DNA from: Holothuria scabra
Lineage: Eukaryota > Echinodermata > Holothuroidea > Aspidochirotida > Holothuriidae
Reading direction: 5' to 3'
Length of the DNA: 64,000 nt
Assembly: GCA_037179385.1 (NCBI GenBank)
Contig: CM074187.1
Span: 4,402,001-4,466,000, forward strand
A program made the position numbers and the translations under genes. Below are positions 33,931-45,495 of this stretch, one piece after another (positions within the stretch are counted from its first letter, which is position 1; every line of letters begins with the position of its first letter). The notes below the pieces were generated by a model, which was given only the letters and a program-made list of their open reading frames with translations, was not told where the DNA came from and did not search any database.

Positions 33931-35404
33931 GTCATGCTTTTGCCATGTCTACAATTGTGCGTGTAATGTCTCTTATACTCTTCCGTAGATCCTGAAGCAA
34001 AATAAAGCAGACCATTTGGCAGTAGATTAACCTGACAGAGATAGGTGGCGTTTTCTATTTGTTTTTCGAAGATTCTACATGTTTGGATAACCAAAATAAA
34101 ACGAATGCTTGTTTATGCATTTTCAGAGCCGGTATCTGAAGTGCCCACGGTCTTATTGTGCACAATTTCTCATGGTAAACTCTCTTGCAGATTTCTCCAC
34201 ATGTTTAACTCAATGAGTGGGTAGTGTCGCATAAATAAGGTGGGGTCTTTTCACGGGAAAAATATTCAAAGAACGAGGGCTATTCAGTTTATAACAAAGT
34301 TATATGAAGCTAGGTCATATGGCGTGTGGGTGGATATAAGTCTGACACGGTGGAGAGCAATCTTTGTGCCCCACCACCTTTTCCAAACAAAAAACAATTA
34401 TTCTGCCCGAAGGCAAGTCTAGTGCGGTGTTACCAACCAAACCACCCCCACCCCAACCTTCGCCTCCCCTTGAGGAAAATTTTTAGCATTTGATTATGCC
34501 CAGGTGGAAAAAGGTTTGCATATAGCCTCAAAACCGTTTCCTCAAAATCAAAATGATGGGCAACTTCTCAATAAATACAGCGAAAAAAAGTGTGGTCGTT
34601 TATCTAAACCCCCAAATCATACAGATACCTAATTTAGTTATCGCTTACTTTTGAATCTCAAAAGGATCTCTTTATGAGCTTTCATGGTGTTGAATAAAGA
34701 AATTGGAAGGTGTCTTCTGCGGCAAATGGTTCTATATTTGAGACGCAATTTAACTAACTTATCAAAATGTATTGTTCCTTTATACAGATAATCAATGCAA
34801 CTTTAGGTGAAACTTTCTTCAAAAAAAAATGCAGCCATGTCTCAGCCAACGCTCTGAGATCGCATTGTCCGATTTTTAAAGGGCCTTCAGAATTGTACGC
34901 CCGAGCAAGCCGAGTGTCCCAAGTTTAACTCGATTTTTCAACCGGGCTAATTCAGTGCTAAAATGTCATCTAATGAGCAAGGGATGAAAACAGCACGAAA
35001 TCCCGGTGTGCCGAAGAAGTGAAAACTAGGAGAGCACAGGGCGGGCTCACCCCTAGAGTTTTACCCGGAGTACCGCAAATTTAACCTGATCAAACCACGA
35101 GGGCTCCTCGATTTTCCGCCAAGCATGAGGTCAGACAAAGTCACGAGTGAGCCCAAAATTCACTCCGTTCCTGACCCGTTGGTGTATTGGTAACATGCGG
35201 GACAATCTTCAAGGTCTCGTTTCGGGGTTGTTATGGTCCAAAATTTTGACTAGCTGTGTGCTTTCCAAGTAAGTGGATAAGTCACCGGGACCGTGCAGTG
35301 CAAATACCTACCTCATAAATGTCATATTACTTAAAAAAACAATCTTGCCCAGGGAAAGGAATGAGACAATGTAGTACGCAAAAATAATTACGGAAGAATC
35401 CGGA
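33931..35404. other. Unassigned stretch
   Basis: No gene recognised; 34850-35310 is richer in G+C than its surroundings, without any recognisable coding frame. Confidence 0.3.
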
Positions 35405-35662
35405 AAGCAAGTGATGGTCTGATTTTAGTCGGCCATAACTGGGGTCTATCACCTTTTAATCTTTCAGCTTCTGTGCTAACCTGTACCATGGATGGTTTTA
35501 CACAGACGAACTGAAATGCCTCTTGATTCCCTCAATTTCACTCTATATGAGGGTTTAAAATAACATCTAAACAGTAAATGAAGACGATTTAAGACTGATG
35601 GACTCCACTAATGGCTGCCTACAATCACTAAACACAAGCGCTTATCGCAATCGTCTATAGGA
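35405..35662. mobile_element. Single arm of the TA-flanked foldback family
   Basis: From GTGATGGTCTGATTTTAGTC through GGGGTCTATCACC and CCATGGATGGTT to GCAATCGTCTATA, this matches the right half of 14859-15386. The left half is missing. Confidence 0.75.
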
Positions 35663-38029
35663 AAGTCACAGCCCTCTTTTCAGTGTACATAGATGACATT
35701 AGATGCTAATATTCTCATAATAGCACGATTGGCTTTGACTGACAATGAATCTTGTAGGTGAGCTGGTCGACAAAGTATTTAAAATAATCATGTTATTTGC
35801 TTTCTCTGCAACGAACATTTGCAATGGGCTCAACTCATGTTTGTGTTAGGATGGGGACAAGAGAATCCTCTCCCAAAATAAGTACCGTAATCATCCCCCC
35901 GAACACAGACCTGCCCAGCCTCCAAATTAGCAAACCTTGAGATTTACATGAACAGATAAAGAAACCTGGAGAGTATACCTCAAACCGGGAGGTTATTTTT
36001 TCTTTTTTTTTTCAATTTTTTTTCCGCAGCGGCTCGGAACGACCGAACAATTTGCATGCGCATACCAGCTTTGCCACATCAAGACATGGGGTCATCTACA
36101 GGCTGATACTAGTGGGTCAAGCTCCCCGATAGCATATCGCGAAGTCCCGACGAAGGCCGCGCAATCGGAGTTGCGGAAAGGCACACTTTGCGACTTCTTG
36201 CTTTTTATAACAAATATTTGCTCTAAATGTAATTAACTCTGATAAAATGATTTGCATGGATAGGCTAAGGAAATGAAAACATGCCGGAGTTTTATTAAGA
36301 AGCTGCCCTCTCTATGAGTACATTGTCGGAGCAGCTGAAGATCGTTGGGGTTAGACATCACATTCATCTTAAAACAATCCGAAAAGTTACTGCATTTTCA
36401 AACATGGGTTTCTGAATCGGAAGGCTGCAGTGAAGAAACTTGGAAAAGTTTCATACAAGAATCGGAGTTTACTTGGCTGGCATATTTTTTTTTTTTTTTT
36501 TTTCTTTTACCATTAAGTTGAAAATTTTCCCACAGTATTCTGCCTTTTTCATAAAAAAAAATAATTAATCTGCAGCTTTTATATTGAGGAGCAAATAGAA
36601 CCTTGTGACTGAAACTTTAGAATATAATACATGCTAACTTTAGGCAAAAAATGTGCATTGAAGTTAATAGTCGTTTTTGAAAGCCGCTTACGGTATTTTG
36701 AAAAATATAATTAGAAATTTTATGTAAGAAAATTGTAAAAATTGACGTTTTCATGTGTTCATTGAAGAATCCACTTTTCTTGTAAGTCAATCAAGATCGC
36801 CTATCGGCTGTTCTAATCGGAGTTGCGTGTTTTATCAAACCTGGCCGGTAACTGGATAAAGGCTTCTAAAGTTGAACATTTCTTCGGGAAAACCCGCCGT
36901 GCAGCATACATTCGACCATGGCCGTACGGGACGGGAGGGCTCGGGGCTGCAGCCCCCTATTGGCAAAGCCTTGATGAAAAGGCCAGACTTCGGTGCATCA
37001 GTTGGGCAGAGTTTAAGCCTTGGGGTGGGATCTGGATTCTGGAGTCGGGAAAAGGTGACGCCCGGTGAGAAAGATTCCCGTACAGTTATGCATTCGACGG
37101 ACGCCCTCCACCGTGCCCACTGCCACTTGTACCAAACCTGGTCGAATCTGCTCATAGGTAGGGTTAAATATACAAAAAAATAAAGTAGAGTAGTTTGACT
37201 ACGTTTCATTAGATATTGTCCAGAGAAATATGTTTTATTCAAATTCACGATTTTTAAACCTAACAATGGGGTCACTACGAGTGTGAACGAGTTTTAGTGG
37301 AAGCTAAGAAGGACATATTATTTGTATTAGGCTCATGCCCAATACTTTGGCAGTCGACGACTTTCCGTGATTTCACGGCATAGGCTAGCAAACAATTACC
37401 CAGCTCCAGATACCCCGTGTAATTCTTTAATTGAAAACTTTTTGTCTTCAAAACCATGTCAAATAATGCCTCCATTTGTCAAAGCCTCAAAATATTTTCC
37501 GTCATCAGTCTAGTGTGATAATTCTACCACAAATTTACCGAAATCCTTCAACTTGAAAGTAGAGATCCGAAAAAAAGAACAGGCAACTTACCGGAAATGG
37601 GCAAAATATTGAAAGGAGCACTAGAATAATTACTTTAAAAAATGCGTCATATAAAAATCATTATAGAATATAATTATATCACACGTGCACAGGCTAGACC
37701 CTATAGCATGATATCAAAAGAAAATACGCCGAAATGCGGCTATACAGGCGAACGGCCTAAACAGAACTTAACGGGAGTGTGGGAAGTTTAATAACACTCA
37801 GAATTTTGAAAATGAAAACTGGAATTTTGAGAGTTGGAAATCATCTAAATATCTGTCATTCTGTAATTGCTGTGTGCAGGGCTTAGTGTTTGAGTCTGTT
37901 AAATGTTGTTATTTCACCGTGAGATCTGAAGATTTATCGGTGCGCCGACGCCTGAAACAATGAGAATCTCGGTGAAACCGCGAGAGTTGACAGGATCTTC
38001 GGAAGATTTCATCAGCTGCTATGGCACCA
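35663..38029. other. Unassigned stretch
   Basis: No gene supported. GGAGTTGCGG/GGAGTTGCGT words at about 36168 and 36819, a T-run near 36487, and a G+C-rich patch at 36880-37140 with overlapping chance frames on both strands are the only notable features. Confidence 0.3.
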
Positions 38030-38840
38030 TTGGTCATTCTTCCGAAGGTTCATTTTTCCGAAGGGTCATTATTCCCAAAAATCATTTTCTCGAAGGTTCA
38101 TTATTCCGAAAACACATAAGGGTTATTATTCCAAAGGGTCGCCTTCCGAATTTATCATAAGGACCGTTATTCTCAAGTTTCGTTATTCCGAACTGAAGAC
38201 AAGGTTCGTTATTTCGAAAAGAAGATGCAGATCGTTATTCTTAAGGACTGATATTCCGAATGGAGGATAAGAACTGTAAAATTGAACATAATCTCTCTGA
38301 ACAAGAAAAGCTCCGGATATGCACTGGTGAGGTGCCAACAACAGAGCTGCCAACATTGAGGTCTTGAAATCAGGAAGTTTTACCTCATAAATCAGGAAGA
38401 TTTCAGGGATTTGCGTGTATTTCATTGGGGGCAATTCTATTCCTAATCAGGAAGTTTTATATTTTGCATGCTTGGAGGTGAAATTTTCAAGAAGTCTTCT
38501 GTAGAACCAGGAAGACTTGGCAGCTCTGCAACAAGTAATTCCTTCCCAAATATATCATAGAATTATACCAAAAAGATCCTTTACAACCAAATTTCCTTTA
38601 CCAAGGGGCATAGAATAATAGTTTGAACAGCACAATCTTCAATCTGCATTTCTTATGTGTACCATTTCAAGGTCCAACTTCTATGAACAGGTCCCTAAAT
38701 TTCAGAATAACAGTCCTAAAGTTGGATTAGGAACAATGAACCTTCAAAATACAACCCTTCAGAATAGCAATCCATAGGTTTAATTCAATTCCGAATGACA
38801 ACCTTTCGGAAGAACAACTTTTTTGTAATAATCACACCCT
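38030..38840. mobile_element. Foldback element built from degenerate ATTATTCCGAAGGTTC words
   Basis: The left arm (about 38030-38280) repeats variants of TCATTATTCCGAAGG about every 15-30 bp. The right arm (about 38560-38840) carries the same words reversed (CTTCAGAATAGCAATC, CCTTTCGGAAGAACAAC). A smaller MITE is nested between the arms. No coding capacity; outer borders are approximate. Confidence 0.6.
38342..38528. mobile_element. hAT-like MITE, 187 bp, nested in the foldback
   Basis: The ends CAGAGCTGCCAA and TTGGCAGCTCTG are perfect inverted repeats of 12 bp. CAACAA flanks both sides (38336-38341 and 38529-38534). CAG-type ends fit hAT; the visible duplication is 6 bp, or 8 bp with two mismatches. 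Confidence 0.75.
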
Positions 38841-38844
38841 AAAC

Positions 38845-39966
38845 TGGTAAGGAAAGAGGCAACAACCTTAAGGATTTTTCAAAGTGTTAATCAAGGCTCA
38901 TTCCAGGTTCCTTGTTCAGTCACACCCCTAATACCTACCAAAGTGAACACTGAACAAAGTCCTTTGGAAATTTATAGAAATATGTGGCCTTGAGACTGGT
39001 TGAATGTTGATGAATATTCACAAGAAGGCAACATCAGGTCCCATTTAAATCATTAGTAGGCATGCCACCCACTAAGTTGGTATATTGTTGCGATACACCC
39101 TGGTAGTCCCCCTGCACAGGCTGTTATGCAGCATAATGATATAGGACATCTCAGGTTTCAGTCTAGACTTCCAGATTATGACTACAGGAGTACATACACC
39201 CACCCCAAAACAATAGCATGATTCATGAAAGAGTATGCCTAAATGAATAAGTCATATAATGGTAACTAAGTTTGGAGATTACCCTGCATTACTTGGAAAC
39301 TAAGGAGCCCCACACGTTCAATTTGGTTTTCAAAGGGCAGGAGCAGTCATCCCAAATTGAAGAAGTGTAGTAGACTGTCCAGTTTTACGATTGGCTGTTG
39401 AGAGTCATGTGACAATATTTATTCCCTTCAAATGTGAAATTTATCAGAAATAACTGCTTGGTTTACCTTGAATATGCAATAGTACAGTCATAAAATGTAA
39501 TGAAAGATACTTTGAAGAGAAATAAGATGAAAATTGTGTTATTTAGCTTTCTTTTCAAAATAAGTTTGGTGGGACTGCTCTTTACCTTTAATACCATTGC
39601 TGGTATTATACTTCAAAGTAATCATTGCTAATTATTCAGATGGACATAATTTCTTTCAATTTTCAGGGTTGTCTAGGTGAAATATGGTGCATTTTTTGAG
39701 GTAAAATCAGGTAAAACCTGTCAATTCATGTGAAAATACATAAGATCCAGACATTACGATTCTGGGAAATTTTAAACATCTGCTCGGATGCCCATGTGAG
39801 CCAGTAAAAGACAGACATTGACAGGTAATTCCAGACATCTAACTAGAACTGCATTTGCTTGCAAATACGCAGAATTGTAGTGCGTGTTAGAGATGTCTTT
39901 TCAGTTAGTACAGTAGCCCAGTTTTTATTTGAACTTTAGGATTTGTTCATGGCGGGAAGAGGGGCT
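38845..39966. other. Unassigned stretch
   Basis: No gene or repeat boundary recognised. Confidence 0.3.
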
Positions 39967-39973
39967 GTTGTTT

Positions 39974-40675
39974 CAGGGAGGTGTAACTAGATGGAGATCC
40001 ATCGAATCTTTAATTTATGCTAATCCAATTAGATTGATTCCAAAGTGGACACTAAATCCTTTATTTGGGGATTATTGAACTAAAGGGCGTGGAATTCCTT
40101 TGTTTAATACCTTGGCAACCTCATTCATACCTACGGTGACTCCAACAAAAGAGATTATTTGGAACTATGCTGTTATGTGTAAGTAGTTGCCGACAAAGAA
40201 GTGCAATACACCATCTCGGCATTTCAAACGACTGGCTATTGCTAATGATCACAATGACCCTGGATATAGACCAATTCTGATGATTTATGCAAATGAGCAA
40301 AGGAGGAATAAGACTAAACATTGCTATCGGATTTTCATCAAAACTCGCATTCGCTCGCATGGTCGGAATGGCACACCCAAATAGAGTAAAATACAGAGTA
40401 CAAGACAAGTAGGTTGTAATCCGCGTCCAAACGCGTCCAAATCGTCAAATTAATTTTCTTCCTTGAGCGACTGGCAATATTAAGGCAAGGGACAAATTGC
40501 CGATCTGCTTTTCGACACCTAGCAGACGACTTCCCAGTCTTGAAAATCTGCTAATACTTCAGTGTTAAGCCTATTGGGCCATAAAGAACAACACACAAAA
40601 GAGATTAGTGTCGGCAATTATTACATCTCAAAGAAAGGGGTTTTCGATGGATCTCCATCTAATCACACCTCCCTG
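39974..40675. mobile_element. hAT-like MITE, 702 bp
   Basis: The end CAGGGAGGTGTAACTAGATG and, reversed, CAGGGAGGTGTGATTAGATG continue as an inverted repeat for about 33 bp to CCATCGAA. GTTGTTT lies directly outside both ends (39967-39973 and 40676-40682). hAT elements have CAGGG-type ends and 8 bp duplications; here 7 bp can be counted with certainty. No transposase frame. Confidence 0.75.
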
Positions 40676-40689
40676 GTTGTTTCTTTTTG

Positions 40690-42272
40690 GCCCCTCCTCT
40701 CAACCCTATTTCTTGATAGTACAAAGATGGACCTCTTGTCTCCCAGCTCCTTGGCTGGACGCATAAAGAAATCATAGAAGAGTAACCAATGATGGAGTAA
40801 ATCCGGACCTTCCATGCTAATAGTCAGTCACTAGCTTTATTTTGAAGCATATTTGCCAACAATGAAGCAAGTGCTGAGTAGTCCTTGAACAAGACCGTGT
40901 ACTGCGCTTAACGGTAGGACCTACTCCGTATACAGTCTAGTGTGGAGTAAAATGAAGTGGACGATGCATAGTCCCGTTCAAGAACTCGTGCTGAGTAGCC
41001 TACTTAGCCATACGTTATGCTCTGTTGTGTTGTTTACTCCTGCCTGAAATGGTTTTATCGGTTCTCGACTCCTCTTTCACCGTTCTTTATGTTAAATAAT
41101 GACGCCCTCTCAAGCTCTCTGACTGCACCGCTGCATGCATATGACAACTGTCTCGTGGAAGGCCGAATAACTGTTGACGCTGTGTGTTTTAACATCCGTG
41201 TTTCGTTAATTCGCAATGCATGCTACATGCATGCTGTCAAAACGTTTCGGTCAGACTGCTGTCAAAATAGCTTCTGCTTTTACCACTGAAATAAAGCATG
41301 ATAATAGAACTACAGCACAAGTCGCTTAATCCAATGCAGTAAAGCCAATTCGTTCCGTACAGGGAATTGGCAATACCCTGCTCCGTAGTAGCTACTGTAG
41401 ATGAAGATACTGTACAATAACGTCTTGATACTGTTCAACGATAGTGGACGCAATGGCGCCGTGTTACGTATACCAATTTGGAAGCAGCGATTGATTCTCC
41501 AGGCCTATCACTTCAGTGTGAAAAGGCCGAACCACATTACTTCGCGTTTTCTGGAAATTTATCCGCAATGCTCTTTCATGAAGCTAACTCCTTAAATCAG
41601 CCTTGTAAGTGTAGTATTTGCTTTTCTGAAGTTGATTTTTGTTTAAAGACGGCCACAGATTGCACTTACTGCCATTGTTAAAGGGTAGAGCATGGATATT
41701 TGTACGAACTAAGTTACGGTACGCGCAGGGAAATGAGTTGTGGGCCATAACAGGCTTCACAAAAGAAATTGTCAGTCGGCCAGTAAATGCCAATATTGTA
41801 GTGCGGCGCACTACAATAATTACCCCAACATCGCCTGGAACAAATTGTGAAAGATTGGTTCCTCTACAAACTAAAGGTTCTTCTTATCCTGCATGAAAGC
41901 CAAAATGTAAATTATAAAGGTCATCTCCTCAGCCCTTTCATAGCAGCTGTGGTAATGTCACTGCAAGTATTAAAATCAAGGCCACCCTCAGTCTCATACT
42001 CTCCAGCCCCAAGACCTCCATACTGGCCTTGACTGCCAAGCCTCAACTACAACACTGAAAGTCACAAGGCTGGAGCTCTCTGCATAAGTTAATTTTAGAA
42101 GTATTGACTCTTCAGCTAAAATGCAGAAAGTGGTTAATCATGAAATTTCTATGGCAACCTTTAAATATCTTTCAACACCACTTCACAAACTTTAAAATAA
42201 AAGAGTGGTCTTGAATTTACCTATGACCAATTAGAACTACCCCATGAGCCAATGAACAGTAAGTTTTTAGGT
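40690..42272. other. Unassigned stretch
   Basis: No gene supported. A short perfect palindrome, ATTGTAGTGC/GCACTACAAT with a 3 bp loop, lies near 41797-41819. Confidence 0.3.
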
Positions 42273-42276
42273 TTAA

Positions 42277-42527
42277 CCCTCTAGTGCCCGGTTCCAATCA
42301 GTGCATATTTGCACGCCTCGGGGGTCGGTGGAAAAGTGGTCGTAACACGTCCCGCAGCAGCTTCCGTAGGCTCTTGACCCCGTGACCATAAACTATTGTC
42401 TCTCTCGTTGTTGTGGCCGAATTTTCGGGTAGCTACTCACAGTTTCGAGCTCCACGTGAAACAGTAAAGACGTGTGGGTGCTGCGCTCTCCGTCTGTTGC
42501 AGGAGTGCAACACTGGACAGTAGAGGG
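42277..42527. mobile_element. piggyBac-like MITE, 251 bp
   Basis: The ends CCCTCTAGTGCCCGG and, reversed, CCCTCTACTGTCCAG are inverted, and TTAA flanks both (42273-42276 and 42528-42531). CCC-type ends with TTAA duplication are the mark of piggyBac. The interior is G+C-rich compared with its surroundings, as if of foreign composition. No frame. Confidence 0.8.
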
Positions 42528-42531
42528 TTAA

Positions 42532-43760
42532 AGATGAGGGTTGCACATTCAACATGCAGGTGGAAAGATATCTGTGATATTTCTTTTGAAGACAGACCTC
42601 TTGATATTTCTTTTAGAAACCAAAAGTTCCAAACTCCCACCAACGTAAAGATTTTGGGCAAGAGGAAGTGGAGGATTGCAATGAGTCGAAAGTGCATAAT
42701 CCACCCCATTCAGTGTTTACATCAGAGAGCGTTATGAAGAAATGCCCCCCCCCCCCATCCATTTCATTTCCACAAAAATTAAAAATTGTTAATATCTTGG
42801 TTTCCTACTCTAAAAAGAAGACACTCTTGCAGGAGTGTTTCAGCTTACATAAACAATGGCCTTTAAAATCCTTCATGTTGCACCTTACAGGGGCCTTGAA
42901 GCAAGCCTTTGTCCCCCCAAACCCACTCATAATTTTAGCCTAGGACAGCATCACTTTGGACGTAGAGTTTATGGGGAAGTAGAGTTTACCAATAAAAAAT
43001 TTCCCCTCCCCCCCCCCTCCCACCTTTCTGTGTCTCTGGCAGAATCCCTTGACACTTCTATGAGCAGGGATGAGGCACTTAATACTTGGGGCAAGACCAA
43101 CTTCTTAGCTTGTACCATCCTCTCAAAATACTTTCTTTGGCTACTACCCTTCCCGATCCTCTCCACTCACAACCCCAATGCCACCCCCCCCCCCCCTCCT
43201 CTGCAAGAAAAATGCAGTGCATACTTGTTCACAGTACACAACCTGGTGTACTAAAGATGAAATATCAGAGGGATTTGTGTTAAACTTTTGAAAGGATTTC
43301 CTTTTGCACCTTTCAAAAATTACCTGAGGCAAGCCCAAGTTTGTTTTATAATACACTACACAGTACCTAGTGGATACTAAAACTGCCAGACTGAAAAACA
43401 CATTTGTCAAATTAATTGGCTTAAGAGTGGTTAAAATCAAAAGACTCACTCTTGGTGAGTACACACTACAGGCAAGGCTGCATATTTATTCTCCATTCCT
43501 GAGAGCACAGAATTAGGGCTCTGCACATTGTAGAACCAGGCCATACTGGAAAGTAGGGCCTTCCTCACAAAGATCTTTGGCGTACGGAAATGTACACCAA
43601 TAAATTTGGCAATAAATTTGGCGTGGCGCACCATTATAAAAACCTCTATTGATTTACCTTGCAAGTGACGCAATGCATTGCATTGGATAGTGAGTGTACG
43701 TAGGAAAGCAGTTTCCCAGTGCCCGCTTACTGTAGATGGTCTGGCATACAAATGCAGAAT
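42532..43760. other. Unassigned stretch with several C-runs
   Basis: C-runs lie near 42745, 43005 and 43185. Overlapping frames of 85-130 codons on both strands are proline-rich because of them and show no domain. Confidence 0.35.
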
Positions 43761-43770
43761 AGGTTGAGGT
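43761..43770. repeat. Left 10 bp target duplication of element copy 2
   Basis: AGGTTGAGGT, repeated exactly at 45486-45495. Confidence 0.9.
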
Positions 43771-45485
43771 AAGGTTTCATGGTATACCGGTATTTCTGTA
43801 AGTACCGGTACGTACCGGTACCGGTACCACCAACCTAAAGGTACCGAAGTATCGTGGAGACTCGGTATTCAACTGTAAGGTGAAAATCTTTTCTCAAAAT
43901 TATAGCATTTAAATTAGAATGATACTAAAATGTAACAAACGTCCATTTGATAAATGCCCCGTGTCTCTAAACATTATAATATAAACAGGGAATAGTCACT
44001 TGATAATCATTTCGCACCATTTCAGTCACAAATCCCCCTAAGAATTTCGGAAATTGCCGTTTAACGTTACTTTCGCAGAACTAGCACCATCCACACTAAA
44101 AAGGAACTTGCTTTCTATCGACATTCTGCGCAATCTCAGAACGATCCCCGCCAGCGCTAGCTTCGCCCGCGCCTTCACATTGTGTATTTAGACGGACACG
44201 ATTAGTCAACTTTGCCGTGAAAATCTTTTCTCAAAAATAAAGCATTGAATTTGAATGATACTTGAATGAAACAAAAACCCATTTGATAAATGCGCCGTGT
44301 CTCTAAGGATTGCAATACAAACAGGGAACATCCACTTGATAATCGTTTTGCGCTATTTCAGTCACAAATCCCCCTACGAATTTCGGAAAGTGCTGTTTAA
44401 CGTTACTTTCGCAGAACTAGTACCTTCCACACTAACAGGGCCCTTGCTTTCCTTTGACATTCTGCGGAACCCCCGAACGATCGCTGCTCATCAGCAAATA
44501 CTTTCACATGGTGTACTGCGAATAGATACCATGCGTTAATTGATAAAATTCACTTTGATTACGATAGCACACAGCATTATACGAGTGCGAAAATCGTTGT
44601 AAGCAGACAAAGAATCATAGCATTGCAAGCTCTGACATGAACGTTGCATCGACGATTTCTGATTTTAACACAGTGATTCAGTGGGACCGTTCCATAACGT
44701 CCACTGTCTATGTCTGTGGGAGAAAAACTTTCGTACGAACGCAACGAACGTTCTTTCAGAAATTACTGTAACCATGGAGCTACTAGCTGTTACACGGTGA
44801 AGCAATGGGACTGAACACACAGTAAATCCCGCTTAAATCATTGGCTCGCGTGTTCAGTTCAACTGATCAACTCACTTGCTTTGTTGTATTGCTCTACGTA
44901 CTGAAGAACTGAATAGTGTCATTGTACAACGGATTGCTGCGCGATGCATTCGTATTAAATTCAATCTTGAAGCACTTTGATTTAGTTTTGATAGCGATAA
45001 CTCAGCGAGAAGAAAGCTTGATGAATCAGTCTTTTATGGAAATATTTTTGTAAAGTTCTACTTCATAACTTTTGGTTATACTTTAGGAGGGGGGTTGTTA
45101 TTATTTGCAGAAATTATTTTTGCAATCTTCATTACAATCCTGAGTGCTCTTGTCATCTTGTGGGGTCTAGCTCCGGTGCGGACGTGCGGCGCTGATTTCT
45201 TGTGTGTCCCGAAATTATCGGACGCTAAATTTGCAGAGAGGTTATTTCTTTTTTTGTTTACCGATTTGTTTAGTGTGGGGTGACTAAATGTTATAAAAAA
45301 TACTGAAACGGGAGGCAGGGATTGTCAGAAGACTTCACTTATGTCAATGCATGGTATTTTTACGGATATTTTGCATGTGATAAAAATCCTACTTTTTTAC
45401 TCTTCTGGTACCGGTACTACGGTAATACCGGTACCATTTGTGGCGGTACCGACGGTACCAATTATCAGTGGTACCGTGAAACCCT
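43771..45485. mobile_element. Non-autonomous DNA transposon with TACCGGTA-rich ends, copy 2 (MULE-like by duplication length)
   Basis: The ends are AAGGTTTCATGGTA and, reversed, AGGGTTTCACGGTA, flanked by a perfect 10 bp duplication. GTACCGGTACGTACCGGTAC on the left and GGTACCGGTACTACGG on the right are clustered subterminal words, possibly transposase-binding sites. It aligns with 1425-3080 throughout, including the internal 330 bp direct repeat (TCCCCCTAAGAATTTCGG near 44031, TCCCCCTACGAATTTCGG near 44370). No transposase frame. A 10 bp duplication points to Mutator-like elements; this is inference. Confidence 0.85.
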
Positions 45486-45495
45486 AGGTTGAGGT
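45486..45495. repeat. Right 10 bp target duplication of element copy 2
   Basis: Exact copy of 43761-43770. Confidence 0.9.

Noticed and set aside
36835..37275. 146-codon minus-strand frame overlapping 103- and 81-codon plus-strand frames
   Set aside because: Frames on both strands are open because the patch is G+C-rich; none shows a domain, splice context or conserved motif.
42856..43254. 132-codon plus-strand frame
   Set aside because: Proline-rich because of C-runs, with an overlapping 106-codon frame on the other strand and no recognisable family.
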